Shown here: positions 17,586 through 25,605 of the stretch, piece by piece
How the letters are laid out: every line of letters begins with the position of its first letter
Numbering within the stretch: position 1 is the stretch's first letter
From: Comamonas sp. B21-038
GTDB taxonomy: Bacteria > Pseudomonadota > Gammaproteobacteria > Burkholderiales > Burkholderiaceae_C
Direction of reading: 5' to 3'
DNA length: 64,000 nt
Assembly: GCF_022387135.1 (NCBI RefSeq)
Contig: NZ_CP092462.1
Coordinates: 2,976,001 to 3,040,000, forward strand
Made by a program: the position numbers and the translations under genes
Notes under the pieces: model-generated
Told to the model about the DNA's origin: nothing
Database searches by the model: none
Seen by the model: the letters and a program-made list of their open reading frames with translations, nothing else

Positions 17586-18506
17586 ATGAAACACTATCTG
17601 CAATTCCAGGACTTCAGCGCCGACGAATACGAATACCTGCTCAAGCGCGCTGCGCTGATCAAGCAGAAGTTCAAGGGTTATGTGACCCACCACACCCTGG
17701 CCGACCGCACCCTGGCCATGATCTTCGAGAAAGCCAGCACCCGCACGCGCGTGAGCTTTGAAGCCGGCATGTACCAGCTGGGCGGCTCGGTGGTCCACCT
17801 GACCACCGGCGACAGCCAGCTGGGCCGTGCCGAGCCGATCGAGGACAGCGCCCGCGTGATCAGCCGCATGACCGACCTGGTGATGATCCGCACGTTCGGG
17901 CAGGACAAGATCGAGCGCTTTGCGGCACATTCGCGCGTGCCGGTCATCAATGGTCTGACCAACGAGTTCCACCCCTGCCAGATCCTGGCCGACATCTTCA
18001 CCTTCATCGAGCACCGTGGCTCCATCCAGGGCAAGACGGTTGCCTGGGTGGGTGATGGCAACAACATGGCCAACACCTGGCTGCAGGCGGCTAACCTGCT
18101 GGGCTTCAAGGTCCATGTCAGCACGCCCAGCGGCTATGGCATCGATGAACAACTGGCGTTCAGCGGCCGCGCCTACGACAAGGGCTGCTACCAGCTGTTC
18201 AGCGATCCTCAGGAGGCCTGCAAGGGCGCCGACCTGGTCACCACCGACGTGTGGACCAGCATGGGCTATGAAGAGGAAAACGAAAAGCGCAAGAAGGCCT
18301 TTGCCGACTGGTGCGTGGACCTCGACATGATGGCCGTCGCCAAGAAGGACGCGCTCTTCATGCACTGCCTGCCCGCCCACCGCGGCGAAGAGGTGCAGGC
18401 CGAGGTCATCGACGGCCCGCAGTCCGTGGTCTGGGACGAGGCCGAGAACCGCATGCATGTGCAAAAGGCCTTGATGGAGTACCTGCTCATCGGCAAGCAA
18501 GGCTAG
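17586..18506 (+). CDS. argF: Ornithine carbamoyltransferase
   Basis: 306 residues. OTCase joins ornithine and carbamoyl phosphate to citrulline in the cytosol. The carbamoyl-phosphate loop STRTR is at 51-55, with HPCQ at 129-132 (NEFHPCQILADIFT) and the ornithine-binding MHCLPAHRGEEV near the C-terminus, which distinguishes it from aspartate carbamoyltransferase. Length matches the anabolic enzyme. It follows argD after 19 bases and is almost certainly in the same transcript. A large inverted repeat begins immediately after its stop. Confidence 0.96.
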   Translation: MKHYLQFQDFSADEYEYLLKRAALIKQKFKGYVTHHTLADRTLAMIFEKASTRTRVSFEAGMYQLGGSVVHLTTGDSQLGRAEPIEDSARVISRMTDLVMIRTFGQDKIERFAAHSRVPVINGLTNEFHPCQILADIFTFIEHRGSIQGKTVAWVGDGNNMANTWLQAANLLGFKVHVSTPSGYGIDEQLAFSGRAYDKGCYQLFSDPQEACKGADLVTTDVWTSMGYEEENEKRKKAFADWCVDLDMMAVAKKDALFMHCLPAHRGEEVQAEVIDGPQSVVWDEAENRMHVQKALMEYLLIGKQG

Positions 18507-18508
18507 GC

Positions 18509-18605
18509 GGCGCTAACACAACCCTTGATACTTCGTTGCCGCGTCTTGTCGTACTAAAGTACTGCCTGCGACTCGGCGCCTCGTCTCAAGGGCCGTGTTA
18601 ACGCC
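18509..18605. repeat. Palindromic REP-like element downstream of argF
   Basis: Two 20-base arms, 18509-18528 and 18586-18605, are inverted copies matching at 17 of 20 positions by hand alignment. They enclose 57 bases that contain a further inverted repeat at the centre (GTACT, two bases, AGTAC). The element starts three bases after the argF stop. Its nested symmetry and position suggest an intergenic palindromic repeat of the REP/BIME kind; I saw no second copy in this window. Confidence 0.55.
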
Positions 18606-18672
18606 TTTCGGTGCCACCAATCCAGCGGCTGTTCATCGGCTGGCTGAGCCACCCCGGACCCTCCAGATGCAG

Positions 18673-18712
18673 CAATGCCCCGAACCTTCCGGTATCGGGG
18701 CATTGTTATTTC
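18673..18712 (+). terminator. Hairpin terminator between argF and ahpF
   Basis: A long stem (18673-18683 with 18695-18705, plus inner ACC/GGT and a TTCC loop) is followed by a short T-rich stretch on the plus strand. It separates convergent argF and ahpF and could act in both directions, though the T tract favours the plus strand. Confidence 0.7.
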
Positions 18713-18738
18713 AGCGCCTACCAGTCAAATCAGGCAGA

Positions 18739-20310
18739 TCAGGCAGCGGGTGCCGTCGTGCGGATCAGGTGGTCAAACGCGCTCAGCGCGGCAGTCGCAC
18801 CGGCACCTGCGGCGATGACGATTTGCTTGTACGGCACATTCGTGCAGTCACCGGCAGCGAACACGCCGGGCAGGTTGGTGTGGCCCTTCGCATCGATCTC
18901 GATCTCGCCAAACGGGGTCAGTTGCACGGTGCCCTTGAGCCAGCCGGTGTTGGGCAGCAGACCGATCTGCACAAAGATACCTTCCAGCGCGACGGTCTTG
19001 GTCTCGTCGTTCGTGCGGTCCTTGTAGGTGAGGCCCGTCACCTTCTTGCCGTCACCGTTCACTTCGGTGGTCTGCGCATTCAGGATGACCGTCACATTGG
19101 GCAGGCTGCGCAGCTTGCGCTGCAGCACGGCGTCGGCCTTCAGCTCGGAGGCAAACTCCAGCAAGGTCACATGCTTGACCACGCCAGCCAGGTCAATGGC
19201 CGCCTCGACACCCGAGTTGCCACCACCGATCACCGCGACGGGCTTGCCCTTGAAGAGCGGGCCATCGCAGTGCGGGCAGTAGGTCACGCCCTTGGTGCGG
19301 TAGGTGTCTTCGCCGGGCACATTCATGTTGCGCCAGCGCGCGCCGGTCGACAGGATCACCGTGCGGGCCTTGAGCTTGGCACCCGATTCGGTCTCGATCT
19401 CGATCAGGCCACCCGCTTGCGCCGCTGGCGTCAAGGACTTGGCGGTCTGCAGGTTCATGATGTCGACCTCGTAGTCGCGGATATGGCTCTCCATCGCCGC
19501 TGCAAACTTGGGGCCATCGGTCTTGCTGACGGAGACGAAGTTCTCGATATCGACGGTATCGAGCACCTGGCCGCCCAGGCGCTCGGCCGCAATGCCGGTG
19601 CGTATGCCCTTGCGCGCCGCATAGATCGCAGCGGCTGCGCCAGCAGGGCCCCCGCCGACGATCAGCACATCAAAGGCCTCCTTGGCCGAAATCTTTTGCG
19701 CTTCGCGGGCTGCGGCGCCGGTATCCACCTTGGCGACAATCTCGGCCAGCTCCATGCGGCCCTGGCCAAAACGCTGGCCATTGACGAACACGGTAGGCAC
19801 ACCCATGATTTCGCGTTCTTGCACTTCCTTCTGGAACAGACCACCGTCGATCGCGGTGTGCGTGATCTTGGGGTTGAGCACGGACATCAGGTTCAGCGCC
19901 TGCACGACGTCCGGGCAGTTGTGGCAGGACAGCGAGTAGAAGGTCTCGAAGTGCAGCGGCGTGTCGATGTTTTTGACCTGCTCGAGCAGCTCTGCCGATT
20001 CCTTCGACGGGTGCCCACCCACCTGCAGCAGCGCCAGCACCAGCGAGGTGAATTCATGGCCCAGCGGCACGCCAGCGAAACGCACGCCGACATCGGTGCC
20101 GGGGTTGGTGATCAGGAACGAGGGCTTGCGCACATCGGCCGCGTTGTCCTCGACCACCGAAATCTTGTCATTCAGCGCCTTGATATCGGCCAGCAGCTGG
20201 CGCACTTCATTCGACTTTTCACCGTCGTCCAGGGTCGCCACCAGCTCGACGGGCTTGGTCAAGCGCTCCAGGTAGGCTTTCAGTTGGGCTTTCATGGTGT
20301 TGTCGAGCAT
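18739..20310 (-). CDS. ahpF: Alkyl hydroperoxide reductase subunit F
   Basis: 523 residues from the ATG at 20310, preceded by a good GAAGGAAG site. AhpF passes electrons from NADH to AhpC. The N-terminal thioredoxin-like domain has the redox pair CHNC (Cys129, Cys132). FAD binding shows GGGPAG at 219-224 and NAD binding GGGNSG at 362-367. The thioredoxin-reductase-like active site is CPHC (Cys345, Cys348). The C-terminal FAD block is [21 protein letters not shown]. It lies downstream of ahpC on the same strand, separated by a terminator-like hairpin. Confidence 0.96.
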   Translation of the reverse strand: MLDNTMKAQLKAYLERLTKPVELVATLDDGEKSNEVRQLLADIKALNDKISVVEDNAADVRKPSFLITNPGTDVGVRFAGVPLGHEFTSLVLALLQVGGHPSKESAELLEQVKNIDTPLHFETFYSLSCHNCPDVVQALNLMSVLNPKITHTAIDGGLFQKEVQEREIMGVPTVFVNGQRFGQGRMELAEIVAKVDTGAAAREAQKISAKEAFDVLIVGGGPAGAAAAIYAARKGIRTGIAAERLGGQVLDTVDIENFVSVSKTDGPKFAAAMESHIRDYEVDIMNLQTAKSLTPAAQAGGLIEIETESGAKLKARTVILSTGARWRNMNVPGEDTYRTKGVTYCPHCDGPLFKGKPVAVIGGGNSGVEAAIDLAGVVKHVTLLEFASELKADAVLQRKLRSLPNVTVILNAQTTEVNGDGKKVTGLTYKDRTNDETKTVALEGIFVQIGLLPNTGWLKGTVQLTPFGEIEIDAKGHTNLPGVFAAGDCTNVPYKQIVIAAGAGATAALSAFDHLIRTTAPAA

Positions 20311-20363
20311 GGGACTTCCTTCAAACTTCTTGTGCCCAGCCTCGTTGGCTTGCAGCACTTTTC

Positions 20364-20399
20364 AAAAAAACAAAGCCCGGGCGCCAGGCACCCGGGCGT
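20364..20399 (-). terminator. Terminator-like hairpin between ahpC and ahpF
   Basis: Stem GCCCGGG (20375-20381) with CCCGGGC (20391-20397). On the minus strand it is followed by TTTG and seven T residues (A's at 20364-20370 on the plus strand). It lies between ahpC and ahpF, both on the minus strand, so it should stop most ahpC transcripts and let a minority read into ahpF. Confidence 0.75.
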
Positions 20400-20444
20400 C
20401 TACTACGTTGGAATGGCAGCAGTTAAGAAAGGCTGATGCTGGGC

Positions 20445-21008
20445 TTAGATCTTGCCGACCAGGTCCAGCGAAGGAGCCAGGGTCTTTTCGCCTTCTTGCC
20501 ACTTGGCAGGGCAGACTTCACCGGGGTGCGAAGCCACGTACTGGGCAGCCTTGATCTTGCGCAGCAGGTCTTCTGCATTGCGGCCAATGCCTTCAGCGGT
20601 GATTTCCATCGCCTGGATCACGCCTTCTGGATCCACGATGAAGGTGGCACGGTCTGCCAGGCCCTGGCCTTCGCGCAGGCAGTCAAAGTTCTGGCTGATC
20701 TGCCAGGTAGGGTCACCCAGCATGGTGTACTTGATCTTGGCGATGGTGTCCGAGGTGTCGTGCCATGCCTTGTGCACGAAGTGGGTGTCGGTCGACACGG
20801 AATAGACTTCCACGCCCAGCTTTTGCAGTTCTGCGTAGTGGTCAGCCACGTCGCCCAGTTCGGTCGGGCACACGAAGGTGAAGTCAGCAGGGTAGAAGAA
20901 GAACACAGCCCACTTGCCCAGGACGTCTTTTTCGGTCACTTCGATGAACTTGCCATCCTTGAAGGCTTGCGTCGTGAAAGGCTTGATCTTGCTGTTGAGT
21001 ACGGACAT
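20445..21008 (-). CDS. ahpC: Alkyl hydroperoxide reductase subunit C (peroxiredoxin)
   Basis: 187 residues. A typical 2-Cys peroxiredoxin that reduces H2O2 and organic peroxides. The peroxidatic cysteine is Cys47 in FTFVCPTE and the resolving cysteine Cys166 in GEVCPAKW, the same numbering as the enterobacterial AhpC. GGLG-type and C-terminal helix residues indicate the decameric AhpC class. It diverges from bfr over an AT-rich stretch and precedes ahpF. Confidence 0.97.
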   Translation of the reverse strand: MSVLNSKIKPFTTQAFKDGKFIEVTEKDVLGKWAVFFFYPADFTFVCPTELGDVADHYAELQKLGVEVYSVSTDTHFVHKAWHDTSDTIAKIKYTMLGDPTWQISQNFDCLREGQGLADRATFIVDPEGVIQAMEITAEGIGRNAEDLLRKIKAAQYVASHPGEVCPAKWQEGEKTLAPSLDLVGKI

Positions 21009-21416
21009 GGTTGTTTCCTTCTGTTGAGTAAAAACGATTGACAGGAGTCAGTGTAGAAACTTCTTAATAATTGATCAACTCAATTAAAATAATCATTTCA
21101 ATTTAAACAAACTATTATCTAAATGCTGACCCAAGGCAGATGGTTATATGCGGGCTGAATCAGATATTGCAAGTCTGAGCCCGCCCTGCGCCTTTATTGC
21201 TGCAAACTTATCACAGCGCCATGACAGCGCAGTTGCGCTGCAGCAAGCCGCATCATGCAAGCAAGGGCGCTGCGGCGTCAAATGAGAACACGACTCAGCC
21301 TTACACGCAGCCAGAGCAAAAGCACGGGGGATAAGCGCTGCCCGGTTTGGTTGCTTGACCTTTCGCAAGGACAATAGTCCCAATCCCCGTCATTCACACA
21401 AGAGAAGGAGCCCACC
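21009..21416. promoter_or_regulatory. Divergent ahpC / bfr control region with an AT-rich island
   Basis: Positions about 21050-21125 are strikingly AT-rich in an otherwise GC-rich window. Read on the minus strand, this part contains an ATAG...AAAT element (15 bases), a 7-base gap, then ATTA...TGAG. This partly follows the four-tetranucleotide spacing of OxyR sites, with poor agreement in two of the four blocks. It is where the ahpC promoter is expected. The rest, up to bfr, is GC-rich and holds no gene-like frame. TTGACC at 21355-21360 might be a bfr -35, but no good -10 pairs with it. Confidence 0.45.
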
Positions 21417-21893
21417 ATGAAAGGCGATCCCAAGGCCATCGGTTTTCTGCAGGCGCAGCTGAAGAACGAACTCACCGCCATCAACCAGTACTTTCTGCAC
21501 TACCGCATGTACAAGCACTGGGGCCTGGACAAGCTGGCCAAGAAGGAATACGAGGAATCCATTGGTGAGATGAAGCATGCGGACTGGCTGATGGACCGCA
21601 TCTTCATGCTCGATGGACTGCCCAACCTGCAGGATCTGGGCAAGCTGCAGATCGGTGAAGACGTGCCCGAAGCGCTGGCCTGCGACCTGCGTCTGGAGCA
21701 AGCAGCACAGGCGACCATCAAGGACGGCATCGCCCATTGCGAAAGCGTGCGCGACTATGTTTCGCGCGATCTGCTGCAAAAGATCCTGGACGACACCGAA
21801 GAGCACATCGATTTTCTGGAAACGCAGCTGGACCTGGTGGACAAGGTCGGCATCCAGAACTACCTGCAGTCCATCATGGGCGAGGTCGAATAA
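21417..21893 (+). CDS. bfr: Bacterioferritin
   Basis: 158 residues. Bfr stores iron in a 24-subunit shell with haem between subunits. Ferroxidase ligands are at the standard positions: Glu18, Glu51, His54, and the distal pair in DDTEEHIDFLE. The axial haem ligand Met52 is present in GEMKHAD, so this is a haem-binding bacterioferritin and not a plain ferritin. Length equals the family norm. It lies between ahpC and a siderophore receptor, consistent with linked iron and peroxide control. A TTCG-capped terminator follows. Confidence 0.96.
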   Translation: MKGDPKAIGFLQAQLKNELTAINQYFLHYRMYKHWGLDKLAKKEYEESIGEMKHADWLMDRIFMLDGLPNLQDLGKLQIGEDVPEALACDLRLEQAAQATIKDGIAHCESVRDYVSRDLLQKILDDTEEHIDFLETQLDLVDKVGIQNYLQSIMGEVE

Positions 21894-21918
21894 ACGACGA
21901 CGCCAGCAACTCGCTCTC

Positions 21919-21944
21919 AAAAAGGACCTTCGGGTCCTTTTTTT
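21919..21944 (+). terminator. Rho-independent terminator of bfr
   Basis: AAAAAGGACC (21919-21928) pairs with the GGTCC plus T's from 21933, capped by a stable TTCG tetraloop and followed by seven T residues. Confidence 0.94.
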
Positions 21945-21980
21945 GTTGTATCCGCCGCACAAACCTGCCTCGATAGAAGG

Positions 21981-21999
21981 TTAAACAATAATCATTCAC
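21981..21999. promoter_or_regulatory. Putative Fur box upstream of the TonB-dependent receptor
   Basis: A 19-base site centred on ATAATCATT (21988-21996) agrees with the Fur consensus at about 12 of 19 positions by hand count, with a perfect right-central half. It sits between the bfr terminator and the receptor gene, about 270 bases before the chosen start. This fits iron-repressed siderophore receptors. Confidence 0.55.
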
Positions 22000-22268
22000 A
22001 ACTTCAATTACACTGCGCCTTCATCTTTCTTCGCACGCCAGCATCGTTTGTTCACCGGTGCCAGCCAGCGCTCCGGGTCACCCCCTCACTGCCATGCTGC
22101 GTGCCTGCCCATCCCTTCGCCTTGCGGTCCACCAGGCCGCAGCGGCTTGCGTTGGATGCCCTTGCATCTACCGCGCAGCCTACCCGCATCACAGTGGTCG
22201 GACCCGGTCAAGCCCTCGTGCCGTCCTCGTCGGCGCCCCTGTTTTTCCGCGTTCAACACCCGCTCACC
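22000..22268. other. Leader between the Fur-like box and the receptor start
   Basis: About 270 bases, GC-rich. The receptor frame stays open upstream to a GTG at 22101, but the added 56 codons show no signal peptide or family similarity. No hairpin with a T tract was seen. If transcription starts near the Fur-like box, the receptor has an unusually long 5' leader. Confidence 0.4.
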
Positions 22269-24467
22269 ATGTCTGACACCCTGATCTCCGCAGCCGCGCC
22301 GCGTGCGCTGCATACCGCATTGCACACGGCCCTGTGGGCCGCCCTGGCCTGCTGGGGCAGCAACGCGCTGGCGCAAACTGACCAGCCCGCGCCGGCAGCC
22401 GCTGCGGAAACCACGTTGGCGCCCATTACCGTGCAGGGCGCCACAGAGGCCGAAACAGCCACCGGCCCGGTCAAGGGCTTTGTTGCCAAACGTGCCATCT
22501 CCGCCACCAAGACCGATACCCCGCTGATCGAGACCCCGCAGGCCATCAGCGTCGTGACCCGCGACCAGATCGACGCCCAGGGTGTGACAACGCTGCGCGA
22601 AACCACGCGCTACGCGGCGGGCATCAACTCCAGCTATTTCGACAACCGGGTCGACAGCTTCAAGGCCCGGGGCGGCGATGTCAGCCAGTACCAGGATGGG
22701 CTGCTGCGCACTTACGGCACCTACAACAACATCAAGGTCGAGCCCTACACCTTGGAGCGGGTTGAGTTTCTGCGTGGCCCCTCATCGGTGCTCTATGGCC
22801 AGGGCAGCGTGGGCGGCGTGCTCAACCTGACCAGCAAGCGTCCGCTGGACCAGCCCCAGCGCGAAGTGCAGCTGCAGCTGGGCAGCCATAGCCGCAAGCA
22901 GATTGCCAGCGACATCACCGGCCCCATCGACGAAGACGGCCGCTGGCTCTACCGCCTGGTGGCCGTGGGCCGGGACAGCAACACCCAGGTCGACCATGTC
23001 AAGGACGACCGCCTGGTGATTGCACCGTCCCTGACTTTCAAGCCCTTTGCCGGTACCTCGCTGACCCTGCAGGCCCTGTACCACAAGGACAAGAGCGGCT
23101 CCATCACGCAGTTCTTCCCCTGGCAGGGCACGCGCCTGCCCGGCCCCTACGGCCAGATTCCCACCAACACCTTCATCAGCGAGCCGAACTTTGACAAGTA
23201 CGACTCCGAGAACAAGTCCTTCGGCTACCTGTTCAGCCACCAGCTGAACGACCACTGGACCTTGCGCCAGAACCTGCGCCGCACCACCAGCGAGGTGGAC
23301 TACCGCACGCTCTACACCAGCTTTGCCGCCAACGCCGCCACCGGCCGCCCGGCCCGCCCGGTGTTCGATGCCGATGGCCGCACGGTGCAGCGCGATGCCG
23401 TCTGGCAGATCAACGGCGGCCGCATGCTGCTGGTCGATACCCAGCTGGAAGGCAAGCTGCAGACTGGCGATGTGCAGCACACCGTGCTGGCCGGCATGGA
23501 CTGGCAGCGCAATACCACAAGCCAGGCGAGCTGGCGCGCGCTGGGCACACCGCTCGATGTCTACAACCCCGTTTACGGCTCGTTCACGCCGCCCACGGCA
23601 TCGCAGTTGGTGCAGGCGCCCAATGTCTCGCAGCGCCAGCTCGGTTTTTACCTGCAGGACCAGCTGCGCTGGGGCGACTGGACGGCCACGGCCGGCCTGC
23701 GCCGCGACCATGCCAAGACAGAGACCGAAGGCCGGCCCGCAGCCGCTGCCGATGATTCGGCCTGGACCAAGCGCGTCGGCCTGACCTACCAGGCCGGTGG
23801 CGGCTGGGCACCTTACGTCAGCTATACCGAATCCTTCCAGCCGCTGGGCGGCGTGGACTTTTACGGCACGCCCTACAAGCCGCAGCGTGGCAAGCAGGTG
23901 GAGGCTGGTGTGAAATGGATCCCCGAAGGCAAGGGCATCTCCGGCTATGCGGCCGTCTACAGCCTGCGTGAGCAAAACCGCAAGACCAATGACCCGGCCA
24001 ACCCGCTCAACAGCCTGCAGCTGGGCGAGGTCAAAACCCAGGGCTTTGAAGCCGAGATGACCGCCAGCCTGGCCAAAAGCTGGGACTGGACCGTCGCCTA
24101 TGCGTATACCGACGCCAAGATCAGCCGCAGCAATGCGGGCGACCAGGGCCAGCGCGTGGCCGCCGTCTCTCGCCATATGGCATCGAGCTGGCTGATGCAC
24201 CGCTTTGCCAGCCAGGGGCGCGGCGGCTGGAGCGTCGGCACCGGCATGCGCTACACCGGCTCGCAGTGGTCGGGCACCAGCGCCATCGACACGCCCTCGT
24301 CGCTGCTGACCGATGCCATGGTGGCCTACGACAGCGGTGACTGGCGTCTGGCCTTCCATGCCAACAACCTCACCGACAAGGTCGTGATCACGCAGTGCCT
24401 GTCACGCGGGGATTGCTTCTACGGCGAGCGCCGCAACTTTCTGCTGACCGCGACCTACCGCTACTGA
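22269..24467 (+). CDS. TonB-dependent siderophore receptor (FhuA/FpvA type)
   Basis: 732 residues from the ATG at 22269, which yields a signal peptide ending in NALAQ near residue 36. Next comes a short segment (TTLAPITVQG) resembling a TonB box region, then the plug domain: TPLIETPQAISVVTRDQI, FKARGGDVSQYQDGL, and VEFLRGPSSVLYGQGSVGGVLNLTSKRP. The C-terminal ~550 residues form the beta barrel with alternating strands, ending in the classic aromatic terminus (FLLTATYRY). This is an outer-membrane ferric-siderophore importer; the siderophore is unknown and no biosynthesis genes are near. The ribosome binding site is weak. A Fur-like box lies upstream and a bidirectional terminator downstream. 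Confidence 0.92.
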   Translation: MSDTLISAAAPRALHTALHTALWAALACWGSNALAQTDQPAPAAAAETTLAPITVQGATEAETATGPVKGFVAKRAISATKTDTPLIETPQAISVVTRDQIDAQGVTTLRETTRYAAGINSSYFDNRVDSFKARGGDVSQYQDGLLRTYGTYNNIKVEPYTLERVEFLRGPSSVLYGQGSVGGVLNLTSKRPLDQPQREVQLQLGSHSRKQIASDITGPIDEDGRWLYRLVAVGRDSNTQVDHVKDDRLVIAPSLTFKPFAGTSLTLQALYHKDKSGSITQFFPWQGTRLPGPYGQIPTNTFISEPNFDKYDSENKSFGYLFSHQLNDHWTLRQNLRRTTSEVDYRTLYTSFAANAATGRPARPVFDADGRTVQRDAVWQINGGRMLLVDTQLEGKLQTGDVQHTVLAGMDWQRNTTSQASWRALGTPLDVYNPVYGSFTPPTASQLVQAPNVSQRQLGFYLQDQLRWGDWTATAGLRRDHAKTETEGRPAAAADDSAWTKRVGLTYQAGGGWAPYVSYTESFQPLGGVDFYGTPYKPQRGKQVEAGVKWIPEGKGISGYAAVYSLREQNRKTNDPANPLNSLQLGEVKTQGFEAEMTASLAKSWDWTVAYAYTDAKISRSNAGDQGQRVAAVSRHMASSWLMHRFASQGRGGWSVGTGMRYTGSQWSGTSAIDTPSSLLTDAMVAYDSGDWRLAFHANNLTDKVVITQCLSRGDCFYGERRNFLLTATYRY

Positions 24468-24520
24468 TCGCCACCGGTCAGCTCGGATCGCGGGCTGCGG
24501 AATGCCCGCCAGAGAGCGGA

Positions 24521-24552
24521 AAAAAAGGCTGCGGTGACAACCGCAGCCTTTT
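24521..24552. terminator. Bidirectional terminator between receptor and alpha-E genes
   Basis: A 10-bp stem (24525-24534 with 24541-24550), 6-base loop, A run on the left and T run on the right, so it can work for both convergent genes. Confidence 0.88.
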
Positions 24553-24574
24553 GCCTTGTGGGCCCGCCGAAAAA

Positions 24575-25549
24575 TCAGGCAGCCACCGGCTCCGTGGTCG
24601 CCAGAAAATCCTGCCCGATACGGCCACCCAGCGCATGCACCCGCTCCAGAAAGCGCACCAGGAAGGCATGCAGGCCGGTGGCCAGCAGCTCATCGATGCG
24701 GCCGTATTGCAGCTCGGCCAGCAGCAGCCCGGCCTGGCGCTGGGTTTCGGCCGAATGGTCATTGGCAACGGCCTCCAGAATCTGCACCACCTCGTACATG
24801 CTGGCATGCAGCGAGCGCGGCATGTCGCGCCGCAGGATCAGCATCTCGGCCACGCGCTCGGGCGTGATCACATTGCGGTAGACCTTGCGGTAGACCTCAA
24901 AGGCCGAGACGCTGCGCAAGATCGCGCTCCAGTGGTAGAAGTCCGACGGCTGGCTGCCTTTGCCCGGCTGGTAGGAGCCATGGTAGTCATTCTTGACCGC
25001 ATGGAAGCGCACATCCAGCAGGCGGGCGGTGTTGTCGGCCCGCTCGATGAAGGTGCCCAGGCGCAGGAACAGAAACGCATCGTCCTGCAGCATCGTGCCC
25101 GACACGACGCCGCGCGACAGGTGCGAGCGCAGCTTCACCCATTCGAAAAACTTGGCCGGGTCGTTCTCGAACTTCTTGGCCTTGAACAAGCGGTTCACAT
25201 CGAGCCAGGTCGCGTTCAGGGTCTCCCAGGCTTCGGTGGTCAGCGCGCCGCGCACGGCTCGCGCATTCTCGCGCGCGGCCAGCAGGCAGCTGTAGATCGA
25301 CGAGGTGTTGGTCTCGTCGCGCACCATGAAGTGCAGCACCCCATCGAGGGTGATCTCGTCATGGCGCTCATAGTAGGCAGGCAGCAGCTCGCTGATGGAC
25401 AGCACGCTTTGCCAGGCCTTGGTCGCCGCAGAGACGGTCTGCGGCAGCATCGAGGTCTCGTAGCTCACATTGAGCATGCGGGCAGTGTTTTCCGCCCGCT
25501 CGGTGTAGCGGGACATCCAGTAGAGGTGGTCGGCGGTTCGGCTCAACAT
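24575..25549 (-). CDS. Alpha-E domain-containing protein (DUF403)
   Basis: 324 residues, almost entirely helical. The N-terminus LSRTADHLYWMSRYTERAENTARMLNV is the diagnostic alpha-E opening, and later blocks (RGVVSGTMLQDDAFLFLRLGTFIERADNTARLLDVRFH) repeat the same Tyr/Arg-Ala-Asp-Asn-Thr-Ala pattern. Alpha-E proteins accompany circularly permuted ATP-grasp enzymes in predicted peptide-ligase modules; their own activity is unknown. Here it follows that ATP-grasp gene by 56 bases on the same strand. The usual third partner, a transglutaminase-like protease, is not present in the window. Confidence 0.9.
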   Translation of the reverse strand: MLSRTADHLYWMSRYTERAENTARMLNVSYETSMLPQTVSAATKAWQSVLSISELLPAYYERHDEITLDGVLHFMVRDETNTSSIYSCLLAARENARAVRGALTTEAWETLNATWLDVNRLFKAKKFENDPAKFFEWVKLRSHLSRGVVSGTMLQDDAFLFLRLGTFIERADNTARLLDVRFHAVKNDYHGSYQPGKGSQPSDFYHWSAILRSVSAFEVYRKVYRNVITPERVAEMLILRRDMPRSLHASMYEVVQILEAVANDHSAETQRQAGLLLAELQYGRIDELLATGLHAFLVRFLERVHALGGRIGQDFLATTEPVAA

Positions 25550-25605
25550 AGTGACATTCTTTCGCTAGGCAGATGGAGGGTTTTCAATCAGGAAGCTCCG
25601 GGAGC

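Noticed and set aside
16218..18500. A 760-codon open frame on the minus strand opposite argD and argF
   Set aside because: It mirrors two confidently assigned enzymes and has the His/Gln/Arg-rich composition typical of antisense frames in GC-rich DNA; no family motif is present.
18595..20436. A 613-codon plus-strand frame opposite ahpF
   Set aside because: It is antisense to a gene with all AhpF active-site motifs and has no signal of its own.
22101..22268. GTG-initiated N-terminal extension of the TonB-dependent receptor
   Set aside because: It would precede the signal peptide by 56 residues, which would prevent normal export.
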